Assembly (NCBI RefSeq): GCF_000143415.4
Contig: NW_003314274.1
Location: 2,028,623 to 2,092,622 of the forward strand
DNA length: 64,000 bases
DNA from: Selaginella moellendorffii
Taxonomy: Eukaryota > Streptophyta > Lycopodiopsida > Selaginellales > Selaginellaceae
Reading direction: 5' to 3'
In this document: positions 29,940-42,582 of the stretch, piece by piece
Numbering within the stretch: the stretch's first letter is position 1
Layout: each line of letters starts with the position of its first letter
Position numbers and translations under genes: made by a program
The notes under the pieces: generated by a model
Told to the model about the DNA's origin: nothing
Seen by the model: only the letters and a program-made list of their open reading frames with translations
Databases searched by the model: none

Positions 29940-31000
29940 CAAGACAAACTAAACCTTTGGAACATCGATTGGCTACCGTAAGGGAATGGCTGTTGTACCC
30001 TTCGAGTATGGTATGGACTAGCAGGTTTTCAACCTGGAAAACAATAAATTATTTACAAGAGCCACCACTAGCTTGTCCTGTTACTGGGTAGTCTTTAAGT
30101 TCCTCCATGAAGTTGTAATGCATCGTTTGCTATGTTAGAGCAAGCATCCCTAGCAAACATGTTTAGAGCACAACCACCTTTTCGCCATTGCAGCTTTTCA
30201 GCAGTGGCATTTGATACCATCAACCGTGTGATACACAAAAACCTATAATATTCTGAAAATAGGACACAAGTTTCGAGAATTCAATGCTAAAGAACGATGT
30301 GGCTTTAAAAAAGAAGCAGTGTTCAACCATAGGATGCATTAAGATATTCAGTTACTTGTTTGGGAGTAGACGTGAACAGTATCGAGGCTGTGCTCCCCCC
30401 AACACTAATATAAGATGAAACAAGTTATGATAGCAAAACAAAACAGTCATCAAACCCGACCTCCATCAAGACCGATGCCAAATCCTTGTCCCCGATGCCC
30501 AAGCATATTGGCAGGAGGTACATGCACCTCTTCCATGACAGCCAATTAAAACGAGTATCCAACAAGCTTTAAAAGAAGTGGTAAGTTGATCGAGACATCC
30601 CCTTTCAGCGATCTTGTTCGAGCTCTCACCAGGTATAAGTCCTTAGCACTTCCTCTGCTGATGAAAGCCTGAAAGATGAGAAACAATTCTGGGTCTTGGA
30701 GTCGTACTAGACCTTTGATCAATTGAGAATGTAGTCAGACCGTGCTGCTGTGTGAGTTCGAGAAAAGTGTCAACACTTGAAAGTTGAGAGAAGTAATTTT
30801 TGCCTGTAAGGATGCAGCAACTCCCCAAGTTTTGGAAGCCAGTAATCGTTCCCAAACCTACACACCACAGAGTTAGAAAAAAGCAAGGAACGAAACATTG
30901 GAAAGACTACGAAGATATCCTGCAGAGCAGCACATCGGTTGAAAACTTGCTTCACTCACCAACGATGGAAGAATAGAATCGCCTCAACACCAAAGATGTG
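29940..31000 (-). pseudogene. Acyl-CoA dehydrogenase fossil (isobutyryl-CoA dehydrogenase-like)
   Basis: Minus-strand pieces in the right order for the acyl-CoA dehydrogenase fold: YWLPKLGEL (about 30830-30860), FISRGSAKDLYLVRART (about 30615-30665, from the FISGGGASDLY type block), VPPANMLGHRGQGFGIGLDG (about 30475-30535), ARDACSNIANDALQLHGG (about 30100-30155) and VENLLVHTILEGYN (about 29985-30025). Stops and frameshifts lie between and inside them, for example the GGT stop after LQLHGG. The enzyme family acts in mitochondrial or peroxisomal branched-chain and fatty-acid oxidation. The best match from memory is isobutyryl-CoA dehydrogenase (ACAD8 type), but the subfamily is uncertain. A second copy of its 3' end is at 55320-55610. 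Confidence 0.65.
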
Positions 31001-33400
31001 GCTATTGCCTAACACCACAAAGCGCAATAAACAACAACGCCAGCTAGTTCATCCCCCCAAAATATTTTCAAATTTTGCAATCTAGTGATTAAATTTTTAA
31101 AGCCTTAGTTGCATTAAAACTTAAAAACCTAGAGGTACTTGATTAAGACTTGAAGAACAACTGCATGAAAATTCTTTGAGAACGTTTTCTTTTCCGAGAG
31201 AAAGAAAGAAAATCACTTACTGAAATCTCAGTTGACGTCGATCCACCAATGGATCGATTTAATCGCACCCGCAATCGCTCACCCTTGCACGTAATGAACC
31301 CCCAGAGGCTCGAGAGAGCACTCCATTTCCTCCACATATCCTTCACATATCCCCCTGTCCCAGGTCGATGGAATCCAACGGAAAAGACGTTGGAGAGGCA
31401 TAGCCGCGTTTAATGAAGCATCCCTGCGGAAAACACAAACAAAAAAGCGGTTAAGCGAGCTCAAAGATCTGGTACCTTAGAAGGCAGGAGCACTGAGAAA
31501 AAAGTCACTTGAATGGAATCCTTGATATTTGTTTCTACCTTTCCGTCTAATTCCTGGGCAGCTACATGAGTTGCTACTGCAAGCTTCTACTTCTATGCCT
31601 CTTCCTCATCATTTTTGATCAGGTTGATGTGAGCTAGAGCTCTTCCACAATTACTGGATGTTGAACGTGCTACTTCAATAGCTCTTTGCTAGAGAATCTT
31701 ATGGTAATTTCCAGATGAGGATGATGCCAAGGTAGAGTGATCCACAAAAGGCTGCCTCTGGATAAGCTGTTGTCAAGGAGAATGCAGCTTCAGGTGGAGA
31801 TGCCAATAACATGTTGTATCATGAGTGTTCAAGCACACTAGCGTGGACAATGAAGAGGACATGTCTCAGCTAAGAGTCTTATAGCTCAAATCTCCTCAAC
31901 CAGTTTGAGCTGTTGCTCCTATTGCTGTTAGAGAAGCACTTTGTATTCCTTAAATTCAGCTAATGCTGATTCTATGGCTGAACTCATTTGCTTGGCTGCT
32001 AGCTAGATGCGACTAAACATTTGCAGCAAGTCAAGTTTTTCATGCTAGTTTTGACTTGGCATTTTCAAAAAGGCATTATCATTGGATTTTATACTATTCT
32101 TTAGCAATGTGGAAAGTTTTCTTAGTTTCACCAAGAAGTTGATTATCACATAGCACTTTTGGCAAGCAAGTCTTCTAACTTTGACACAGATGTCAAGACA
32201 AAGGATTTGAGTGGAATGACTCATTTCAACTTAGCTAGAGGTGATCTTTTCCCTAGCAACCAGAAAGAGTTCATCAAGTTCCTATCCCACTAGCACAAGA
32301 ACCCACACCCCCTCCACTTTTAGCACCAGCTGTCCACATTTTATAGTGAGGAATGGAGCTGCTTTGAGTCGAGCTTGGGGATATTAGTGGATGATTATAT
32401 TGTGATGTTTTCATCCTATTGCTCTAGGAATTACATAAATGACAATGCCATAAAGTGTGAAGCCTTCTCATAGTCTATGCATGGCTGAGCATAACGTTAT
32501 GTTAGAGCTAGGAGAGAAATAAAACTTTAAGGCACTATTTACATCCTTCTAAAGCACATTCTCTTATAAGATCCCATTGCAATAGCTTATGCAAGATCTT
32601 TTTTAGTTTTAATAAAGTGTGAATAAATCAATCTTCGATTATACCATTTGATTGATGGCCTTTTGGAAGCTCTACCTAGATCACAAGGCTACACAGAAGA
32701 AGGTTACTAATGTCTCATCCAAGGCCTCAAGCCTAAGTTGCAACAAAAGGTGGCAAAGAGATGACACCAAAAATGCCAAGATGCCACCAAGCTTAGGGCT
32801 TCTTTCACTAAAGAGCTCATCCAAGGCCCTCTAGCAGAGCATGATTATGGAATGATAGGAAGAACTATTGTTGGGATTTTGATGAAGAATTCTTACTGTA
32901 GACATTGAATTGGCCCTTAAATTGGCTCTCAACTCTCATAGAAGGAAAATTGATTAAAAATATCTCTCCAACTATGTGGAAATACCACTCAACTTGGTTT
33001 GACACACAAGACAAAGACAAAAAAACTTCTATAAATGAAATTTAGGCTAGTTTTGAACTCAAAAGAAAGTTAAGACAAAATTATCCATATCTACACAAAG
33101 AAAAGTTGAAAAAGCCTTGCACTTTGCCCTTAAAACTATAAAAAGAAAACATTCACTCACAACAAAGGGTGATATGAAATGTTTCTTTCTCACTCAAATC
33201 AAAACCAATTCAAACTTGACATACTTTAGCAGAAACTTAAGATAATATCTAATATCAAGATTTTTGGACTCCAAGAACGCAATAAAAAGGCATACAAAAT
33301 GCGACAAGGAAAAATAAGAATCCTCTCAAATAAATCTATGATCAAAGGTCACTCCAACCATGACAAAACCTACAAAAATAAGGAAAATGAGGCTAAATTC
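31001..33400. other. Repeat-derived sequence, no gene seen
   Basis: AT-rich and without coding character. It borders the copia element and probably consists of older transposon debris. A GT-rich transition from gene-like composition occurs near 31500. Confidence 0.4.
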
Positions 33401-34349
33401 TCACCAGATTTGCTAAAAGAAGATGGAGTTTTTTCTTGTTGCTACTTATCTCTTTTCTGATTCCTTCAATTTCCATGAACCTAGTGTGCACTAGGCTTAA
33501 ACCTGATTACCCAAGAAGTCGGAATGCAAGAAAGATTGCTACATTATACACATTAACATTTGCTCTTTCCTCACAACAAAATAGAGTAGTGAGCGTGAGT
33601 AATCTATATATCACACCTTTGTGCACATCTTTGGCACACCATTGAAAAGCCTTGGTCTAGATCTATATGTCCATGCTCTCAAATTCAAAGAAAAATCCCT
33701 AATATAGTCGTGATTCAACACCAAAGTGAAAACTAAGCACATAAATGAACTAAACTTGGCATGAAGGGGGCTTGAGAAGAAGCTATAATGGATCCATCCA
33801 CAACTCCCAAGACATGTCATTCTCCTAATAAACCATTAAGGACTGTAGAAAACCAATCTAAAGCAAGAATCAATGAGAACAAGATAAAAACTAAACCATG
33901 AACCAAGATTCTAGGGTTAGGAATCCAGTTAATCCCTAGTGGAGTTGCAACTTTTTAATGCTCTAGCCTCAACCTTCTCTCACACTCACTCTCGTGTGTG
34001 CATAAATGACAATCCCCCTTTCTCTCGCGCTCAAGCATGCACTTTATTGAAGAAGAAGGAATATTCAAAGGATCAGAATATTCCTGGTATCTATCTCTTG
34101 CCTAATGGATTTGTTGGGACAGAGGAAGTTAGGATCAAGCACACTGCACTCGTAGACAGAACAAAAAGCCCTAACATATATATGGCAAGGTGTGTCTTGT
34201 AACACTCACCCCTAAACCAAAGCCATAGACCAAACCAAATTTATTATATAGAAGGTAAAACTAATGTGGTCCCAATAGCTTGGTGAGAAGGTCAACTAGC
34301 ATGTCCTTTGTCCCAAGGTGTTAGACTGCCAAGATGTAGTGAAATTAGA

Positions 34350-34475
34350 CTTCAATTGTAGCATATTTTATTGCTCTCCCCTTAAGCCAATTGGAAAAAA
34401 GGGGCAATTGCTTAATGAGAGAGCCTTTAATGGTTATTTTATCCCCATTTATCCCCCAAAGGCGTGACTATATAA
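34350..34475 (+). repeat. Direct repeat, copy 1 (pair with 35495-35590)
   Basis: CCTTAAGCCAATT, GGGGCAATTGCTTAAT and TTTATCCCC are shared with 35495-35590 in the same order and orientation. About 100 bp match with moderate divergence, 1.14 kb apart. A related third piece is at about 34905-34960. They may be the LTRs of a small degenerate element inserted behind the copia open frame. Confidence 0.6.
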
Positions 34476-35213
34476 ATAATTCTAACTACCTGTTTACAAT
34501 AGTCTATCTAAGCCTTACTGATGGATTTAATTTCTTTGCTCATGAGGTTTGGGGCCTTTAGCTTCTCTTTCTATATCACTTACAGGTAGGGGCATATCAC
34601 TCTTTTGTAAGTTGGGTGATACCTAGAGTAGTAAGGGTGGCTAACTCCATTAGTCATTTCCTTGTCAGTGACGGTTAGAAGGTGTTTAAGTTATAACACA
34701 TTTGCGTTAACCAAAGAAGTTGCCTTATAACTCATTTAAATTGATGCATTTCCCACAACGTATGAATACCATAAACTTTTTTCTAAAGTTGTTTCCTTAG
34801 TGGTGATCTAAACTAAAGTATGTATTTATAAGGACATCAATCTTCACTAAGAGGGGGAGAGTGTTACAAATAGGACTATGGGTATCTATGTAATGCACTT
34901 TATTTCTCTCTCTTAGATTTTATCCCTATTTATCCCCTAAAATTCTAAGGATCTATGGTGATAAATATCCTATGATCACATATGTTACACTCACTCCCGT
35001 TTTAAAGATGTCAATATTCTTATTAATTATTGACTAAAAACCTTTATTGAGCCAAGAGGAACCATCACCTCCATTTCTACATTAAATCTACCAATCCTTC
35101 CATTGTATAGATTGGCTATTCCATGTGAGGCAACTAATTATTCACATATACCACAGTCCCATGATCGATACTTTTGTCTGTGGATACTCTACAAAAGCAG
35201 GGATATATGTATG

Positions 35214-35414
35214 GATGCTCAATACATACAATTTCAAATTTAGGAGTAAGAATATACTTAATATCTATAAACAAAGGACGTATATGTGGATGCCCAATTT
35301 GTATAATTTTAAATTTAGAGGTAGGAATATACCTTGCTCCACAAGAGAAAGGATGTACATATATATACACAATATATATGATTTCAAATTTAGGGGTAGG
35401 AATATACCTTACTC
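35214..35414 (+). repeat. Tandem repeat of about 75 bp, nearly three units
   Basis: Units begin near 35214, 35289 and 35364 and share AATTTCAAATTTAGGGGT and GAATATACCTT-like cores. Divergence among units is roughly 20-25 percent by eye. AT-rich and non-coding in appearance. Confidence 0.65.
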
Positions 35415-37135
35415 AAGGGTATGTTATATTTTAAGTAGCCACTAATTAATAGAAATCAAACCCATTCCATTTTCTTTAATACCACATATAGCACATCTTA
35501 TCTCTCTCCTTAAGCCAATTAAAAAAGGGGCAATTGCTTAATAAAGGAGCCTTTAGTGGCTATTTTATCCTCATTTATCCCCCAAGATTCTAAGGATTTA
35601 TAATGACAATATATTTAAATTTTATCCCATGATTACATGCATTATATTAATGTGCTTTAAGCAAGCATGCTAAATAGGACTCTTGGATATGACAATGCTA
35701 CTCAAGTTATCACACCAAAGAATAGGATCATCTTGTGCATTAGCAGTAGCCTCTGAGCCTAGATCACTTCCCTACTACCAATAGTGAGTGTGATGTACTC
35801 AACTTCTTGGTGAAAGCACCACGATAGATTGTCACTTGGAGGCTCATGCAATGACACCTCCTAAGAAGCAAAGGCAAATGTTAGAAGTCGAGCAATGGCC
35901 TTTATTGTTGGCAAAACTAAGATTCATGTAGCATGTCAATAATGCATTGCCTCTTGAATAAGAAATGCCATAATCTATAATGCCCAAAGGTATTTGATAA
36001 TATGCTTGGATTGACAATGCATAGTGGTTGGTGATATGCTGTACTCCATAGTTATATATATAATGTCATGGTGAGTCATCAGTGCCAAATACATAAAGAA
36101 ACTAATAAGATGGCAATAGAGAGTCCTGGCAGGTAGAGGCACACCTAATTGCTCAACTATGAGATCGATGCCATTGACAACCATCAACATCTTAATGGGG
36201 TGGCAATTGCATATGCCAAACCAATCAAGCAAGACTTTGACCTTATGTTGTTAGCTGCGTATGTAGCCACAGGACATGGGATTGTGTGTGATCTCATAGC
36301 CAAGAAAATAGTAGACTTGGCCAAGGTCCTTTAGAATTACTAGCAATGGTATTGGGTCATCACCAATTATTAGCAATCATTATCATAGAGAGTTATGATG
36401 AGCATGCTCCTAGTTGTGATTAGCATGGGAATAATGAAAGCCTTGAGCATATAAGGTAGCATCAAATTTTTTATATCAAATATAAGAGCTTTGTTTCAAA
36501 CCATACAAAACTTTTCACAATTGCCATACAACTCCACTATTGAATTTACTTGAACATAAGTGTTGTTAACTTGAATGGAAATAACTTCTTCCACAATAGC
36601 TTCCATCCAAAATGAAGCCTCAAATTGAAACAATTTGATTATAGGTCATGGGAATGTTGGTATACTTAAGGCTTTAAAAGACGTTAAACTCCACAGTATT
36701 TGTTTAACATTTTCTTGGACTTTCAATTAAGGTTGATATTCTCAGAAGAATTGGCATCGAATCAAAGTCGATAAGGTGGTGAGCTTATCCTTGATTAGAC
36801 AAGAATTAATAGTTCAAGCATGTTTAAAGGTGAAGATTCCCTAGAGGAAGCTTTGGTGGCAATGCATAAATACTAGGGGCAGAGGTAAGAGTGGACCATT
36901 TCCCATGAGTGGGATTAAAGGATAAAGTTGAGCCTCATCAATTAAAAATGGATTTTGAAGAAGTTATTTTCATTGAATATGACATTCATACTTACAAGGA
37001 CCTTGTGAGATACAAGATCCCACAATTTGTAAGTTTTTCTTCTAATGGCATTATCTTATGTATAAGTTATAAAGATTAATTTCATACTTTTGGGATTTAG
37101 CTTTTTCCTAAGTTGATCAAGGGTATGCACATGTG

Positions 37136-37950
37136 TGTAAGCAATCAAAAGAAACAACTCAAGAGACGATTTATAGGGTTTAAATATAAAGGGAAAGAGC
37201 CCATAAATAAAAGTGCACCTCTTTTCCAATCAGTTAACGGTTTTGGAATATTTAGGGTTAAGTGTCTTTCAGTTTGAATAGTACTGGGCTGAGTGACCTT
37301 TTGGGAAATCTAAATTCAAGATACATTTGGTATTAGAGAGGGTCTTGGTTCTGGGACTAAATTCAAGATACATTTGGTATTAAAGAAGGGCCTCAGTTAA
37401 CATGTTAATTGACATTTGGCAGGTCCAATTTGCTCCGGGCTTGATATAAGGGTTAGGGTGTCAAGAAAGTGGGGAGTGGGGCTTTTTGGAGAGCTATGGC
37501 TCTCAACTTCCATTCACAAGGGTGTAAATTTATAAGGAAATAATCTATGAAGTTCAAATATAGAAGGAAAGGGCCCATGAATAAAAGTGCACCCCCTTTC
37601 CAATTGGTTAAGGGTGACTTAAGGGGTAGGGTGTCAAGAGAGTGGAGAGTGGGGTTTTCTGGAGAGTTGTGGCTCTCAGCTTCCATTCACGAGAGCATAA
37701 ACTCATAAGGAAGTATGGTGGATTATGAGAAAGGGTATATAAAGGGAAAGGGCCCATGAATAAAAGTGCACCCCCTTTTCAATTGGTTAAGGGTTTTAGG
37801 ATATTTAGGATTAAGCGTCTTTGGGTTTGAATAATACTGAGCTGAGTGACTTCTTGGGAAATCCAAATTCAAAAGTTTATAATGTGCTACACAATTAAAA
37901 ACCCAATAGTATTGGGTTGAGTGACTTCCTGGGAAGTCTAAATTCAGGAG
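37136..37950 (+). mobile_element. TRIM-like miniature LTR element, rearranged
   Basis: Same family as 39618-40214, opposite orientation. A 5' LTR at 37136-37325 starts TGTAAGCAAT and ends ATACA, and is followed directly by TTTGGTATTAGAGAG, a degenerate initiator-Met tRNA primer site. Further LTR-like copies of the GGGCCCATGAATAAAAGTGC block occur at about 37570 and 37748, separated by repeated GGGTTAGGGTGTCAAG internal sequence, so the element is duplicated or rearranged inside. Confidence 0.6.
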
Positions 37951-39617
37951 TTTACAATGTGCAACACAATTAAAAACCCAAAAGTGGGATATATAAGGAA
38001 TAAAGTTTGTCCAAAATGCTTAAAAGGTTTTACCATCTACTATAATTATAGCTTCTTGTTACAATGTCTTATTGAGATATACATCATTTAACAAAAGGCA
38101 AGCAACATTGACAAGAGTGTGATTTTTTCTTTTCACAATACTATTTTACTAAGAAGTGTAATAGACTATAACTTGAAATTATATGCATATATCACAACAA
38201 TGACCCAAATCTCATTGTTGAGGTGTTCACCACCACTATCAACCCAAAGAACTTTTATCTTGTGGTCAAAAAGATTTTAACAATTATGTTGCTTTTGCCC
38301 ATCAAGAAGTGGATGCATATCTAACAGATATAATTATTAATGAATGTGCTTAAAATGTTTTGCACTATCATGGCTTGGCATGTTCATGGGGCCGCAAAAA
38401 TCAGAATGGACCAAGTCTAGAAATCTAGTTATTTGATATTTGTTTGGTGAGAAATTTTAGTGGTGATACTTGCTAGAACACAAGCTTCATAAATGTAGAT
38501 AGAATACATTGGAAATTCAATCTAGTAACAATGCTTTGGGATATCATTTGCTAGAAAAATTAATAATGTAAATGACCAAGTCTCTTATGCCAAAGTTCAA
38601 TATGAAAATCTGCCTCTATAATTTGGAAAGCTTGAATTGAGTTAATAACAGTAATCTTATAAAAATCCCCTATGCATTTCCCACAAAGCAACTATATATC
38701 AAATATGGATAAGTTGCTAGAGTCAAACTCTTTTTGCATTAAAAACTATCATTACACTTTGATTGCAATTTTTGGTAGCAAACATTAAATTTCATTACAA
38801 GGTGGAAATGTGCATGGCATCATAAAATGCCATAATCCTCCCATGATCAAGTGAGAGTTGAAATTGCTTAATGCCTTTCACAAAGATAGTGGTATCATTA
38901 TTTAAATGAACGCCATATTTTCCAATACTTATCTAGTGATACTCAAAAAGATTTTTCTTTATTACCCATAAGATTAGTAAAATTAAAGCTTAGGAGCCAC
39001 CTACTAGATGCCATAATTTCCTCTAGAGCTCCTTGTCAACCTCATTCCTCAACTTTATCGCTCTTGAGTAGATTAGTTTTTGCCATAGTAGCTAATTACT
39101 TGATAAGTTTCGAAGTTGCAATCTCAAGCTTAATAGCCCATCTCTATGCAGCAAATGTATTGATTTTTATCTTTGGTTAAATTTTTGCCCTTTCTAGGCA
39201 TTTACTACTGCATATGGTTTTGCCACTTTAGCATCACTAGAAACCTACAAAAAATATGTAATCTATGGCATTTTAGCTCTCTTGTTCTACACAACCTCAA
39301 TATTGCCAAGACCTCATGGCATTTGCCCAAGTCATCCTTAAGTGGAAAAGTAGACTCTCAATTGTGTTCTTTTAGCTAGCCAGTAGGGACTTGTAGAGCC
39401 ACAACCTCTACTACTCATCTATGAAACAATATTTTGCCCTAACAACCATAAGTTGTGTAAAGAAGATCTAGAGTTTGGTAGTGTGAGTTTAGATACTACC
39501 ATTTTCTTTTAGCTTGAGAAGTCCATTTGAAATAAATAAGGGAGTGAACCTTAGGCCGATGATAAATTGTACTAAACTTCAACTTGATTAAGGCATTATA
39601 GCTTTAAATCCCATAGG

Positions 39618-40214
39618 TGTAAGTTTCTAAGTTTGGACTTCCCGAGAAGTCATCCAACCCAATACTATTCAAACATAAGGATGCAACCTTAAATATCCTA
39701 AGACCCTTAATCGATTAAAAAAGAGGGTGCATTCTTGTTCATTGGCCCTTTCCCTCTATATTTGAACCCTATGGATTGTCTTTCAAATTGTTTTCTTTGG
39801 TTACTTACAATCCACCATACTTTCCTGCAAGTTCATGCCCTCATGAATGGAAGTTAAAAGCCGCAACTTTCCTGAGAGCCCTGCTCTTTTGACACCCTAC
39901 CCCTCGGGTCAAGCCCAGCCAAAGCAAATTGGATCTGCCAGATGTCAATTAATATATGATGTGATTCTCTTAGCTAACCAATAGAGTTTGACCTAAGACC
40001 TTTCTGATACCAAATGTAAACTCTTGAGTTTAGACTTCCCAAGAGGTCACCCAACCCAATACTATTCAAACCCAAGGATAGTTCTATTTAAACCCAAGGA
40101 TGCTTAACCCAAATATCCCAAAACTTTTAACCGATTAGAAAAAAGGTGCACTCTTGTTCATGGACCCTTTCTCTTTATATGGATCGTCTCTCAAGTCGTT
40201 CTTAGTTATTTACA
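39618..40214 (-). mobile_element. TRIM (miniature LTR retrotransposon), complete
   Basis: Two LTRs of about 192 and 200 bp (39618-39809 and 40015-40214), each TGTAA...TTACA, enclose a 205-bp interior without coding capacity. Read on the minus strand, the interior begins TTTGGTATCAGAAAGG just inside the LTR at 40015, a primer site for initiator-Met tRNA, and ends with a purine-rich GGAAAGTATGGTGGAT before the other LTR. The flanks ATAGG and ATATG are an imperfect 5-bp target duplication. It is inserted in the gypsy LTR; the uninterrupted version of that LTR is at 43485-43553. Confidence 0.8.
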
Positions 40215-42387
40215 ATATGTTTTAAAATATTCTTAGAATATTCTTGTGGTTTGTGTCATTCTCCCCTCCTTCATAACCCAGCCACGTATGGCAACCTCGA
40301 GAAGTTAAACAAGCTTCACATGAAGGGAGTCCAAGGCAATACAACCATGGAGAAGAGATATGCAAACAACAATACCAACATTGTGACAAATAAGCACGAA
40401 AGAAAGAAAGCAATACAGCTTTCTTACATGACAATACAATCATAGAAATAAGAGAATGAAAATAAAACAAATGGCTTAAATTATATAACAATACAGCTAT
40501 AAAACTCAATTCTCCTCTTCCTCAAGAATGTTATCCAAGTTATAATCAAAACTTGGAAACACTTTTTTCATGTCATCCTTAGTTTCCCATGTAGCTTCGT
40601 CTATGGAATAACCATTCTACTAAACTAACAACTCTATAGTTGTCTTCTAGTGTGTTTTCACCAATCTTTGAGTAAGAATATTAGCCAAACCAGCATCAAT
40701 GTCTAGGACCTAAATGATGGATTGATCCATAATATCACTAAAGTGCAAACATGCTTTAATTTTGCTCACATGGAATATTGGATGAATCTTCAAACTAGCT
40801 GACAATTTCAAAGTGTATGCAAGATCCCCCACATACTATAAAATTGTCAAAGCCCATAATACCATAGAGACAACTTAGCACTGCCACTTCCTTTTAAAGA
40901 CCGTTGTGCATCCAATAGCTTAAAGAAAACTTTGTCACCAACTTTGTACTCTTGATAACAATGATGTTTATTAACTAGTCTTTTGTCTTGATCTTGAACT
41001 TGCCTCTGCCGAGTCAAGCTTGTCTTGCATATCCTCCAAAAAATCATAAACATAAAGTATTTGAACCAAAGCTAAACTTAAACTTATGAGAGATCTAGGC
41101 TTATAACCACATATCATTATAAATGGAGATATGTCAATAGTTGATTGATGAGCGCTATTGTAAGTAAATTGAAGCAAAGACAAGTACTTCTCCTATACTC
41201 TCTGTTGAGTTAAATTTCCCATAAATGACCTTAACATATCTTCCAACAGCTAATTCATACATTTTGTCTGCCCATTTGATTGTAGATGCTCACCACTACT
41301 CATGCTCAACTTAGTTTCTAGCTTCTTAAAGACCGTTTGCCAAAACTTGGATATGAACTTGGGATCCTAATCACTCATATTGTCACCTAACAAACCATAA
41401 AGATTAAATAATTAGTTTATAAATAATTAAGCAAGTTCAAAAGCTTTAATAGTCGTTTTCACTAGGAAGAAGTGAGCCATCTTCATTAAACAATCCACAA
41501 CAACCCAAATAGCATCATTTCCTTGAAAAGTCTTGGGCAAACTAATAATAAAGTCTATTAAGATACTATCTTAATTATTTTTGGTACACATAGAGGATGA
41601 TAGAGGCTAGCAAACTTCTGATGATCAACTTTGACCGCTTGGCTGGTCAAACAATCACATGCATACTTCTCAAAATCTAACTTCATCCTAGGCCAAAAGA
41701 AATGCCTTTTCATTAACATATACATTCTCAATACCCTTGGATTTAACTAAAATCCTTTTGATGAGTTTGTCAACACAAGGAACTAGCACATGTCCCTTTT
41801 TCACTAGGATTCCATTTCATATCTCAAATGACACAAACTTGTCACTTTTCAAATTTGTAAAGGTGTCTCTTAACAAAACCTTCACAAGAATATCAGTGAT
41901 AAATGAGATAAAATTTAACATCTTGGATAATGCATAAACCATTTCATTGTCACCTCCATGCTTGTATCGGATCTTAACAGACATTTCATATAGGAACTCT
42001 TCCTAATGAGCAAGGCAGCTTCAAAGATCCTTTTGTTAGCTAAAATACTAGAGAGATTGATGATCTAAATCCACATAAAAGTTTGATCCATATAGATAAT
42101 GTTGCCATTCTTTCATAGTAGTAATCACAATATACAACTCTTTATCTTGAGTAGGCTAATTCCGTTGTATGGCATCAAATTTGTGAATCATGTATACAAG
42201 AGAATGCCTAACTTGAAGCAATATGGCCCCAAAAACACTATCACTCACATCATTGCTTATAGATTCTATTACAGTCACTTTATCATTCATTTACCCCTTC
42301 AAAACAATCCTTGCTCTAATGTCCATCCCTATGGTAACAAAAACAATTGCCCTCTTTTTTATCCTTTTCTTGTTAACCCAAATCTAG

Positions 42388-42582
42388 TGTAAGCTCTTGA
42401 GTTTGGACTTCCAAGGAGGTCACTTAGCCCAATACTATTCAAACCCAAGGACACTTAACCCTAAGTATCCTAAGACTCTTAACTGATTAGAAAAAGGGGG
42501 TGCACTCTTATTCATGGGCCCTTTCCCTCTATATTTAAACCCTATGGACTATCTCTCAAGTCGTTCTCTTTAATTGCTTACA
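42388..42582. repeat. Solo LTR of the TRIM family
   Basis: 195 bp from TGTAAGCTCTTGAG to GCTTACA, clearly the same LTR as at 40015-40214, with no partner and no primer site beside it. It splits the gypsy element between gag and RNase H. Confidence 0.75.

Noticed and set aside
32652-32834. 60-codon open frame in repeat DNA
   Set aside because: No start context, family or composition support.
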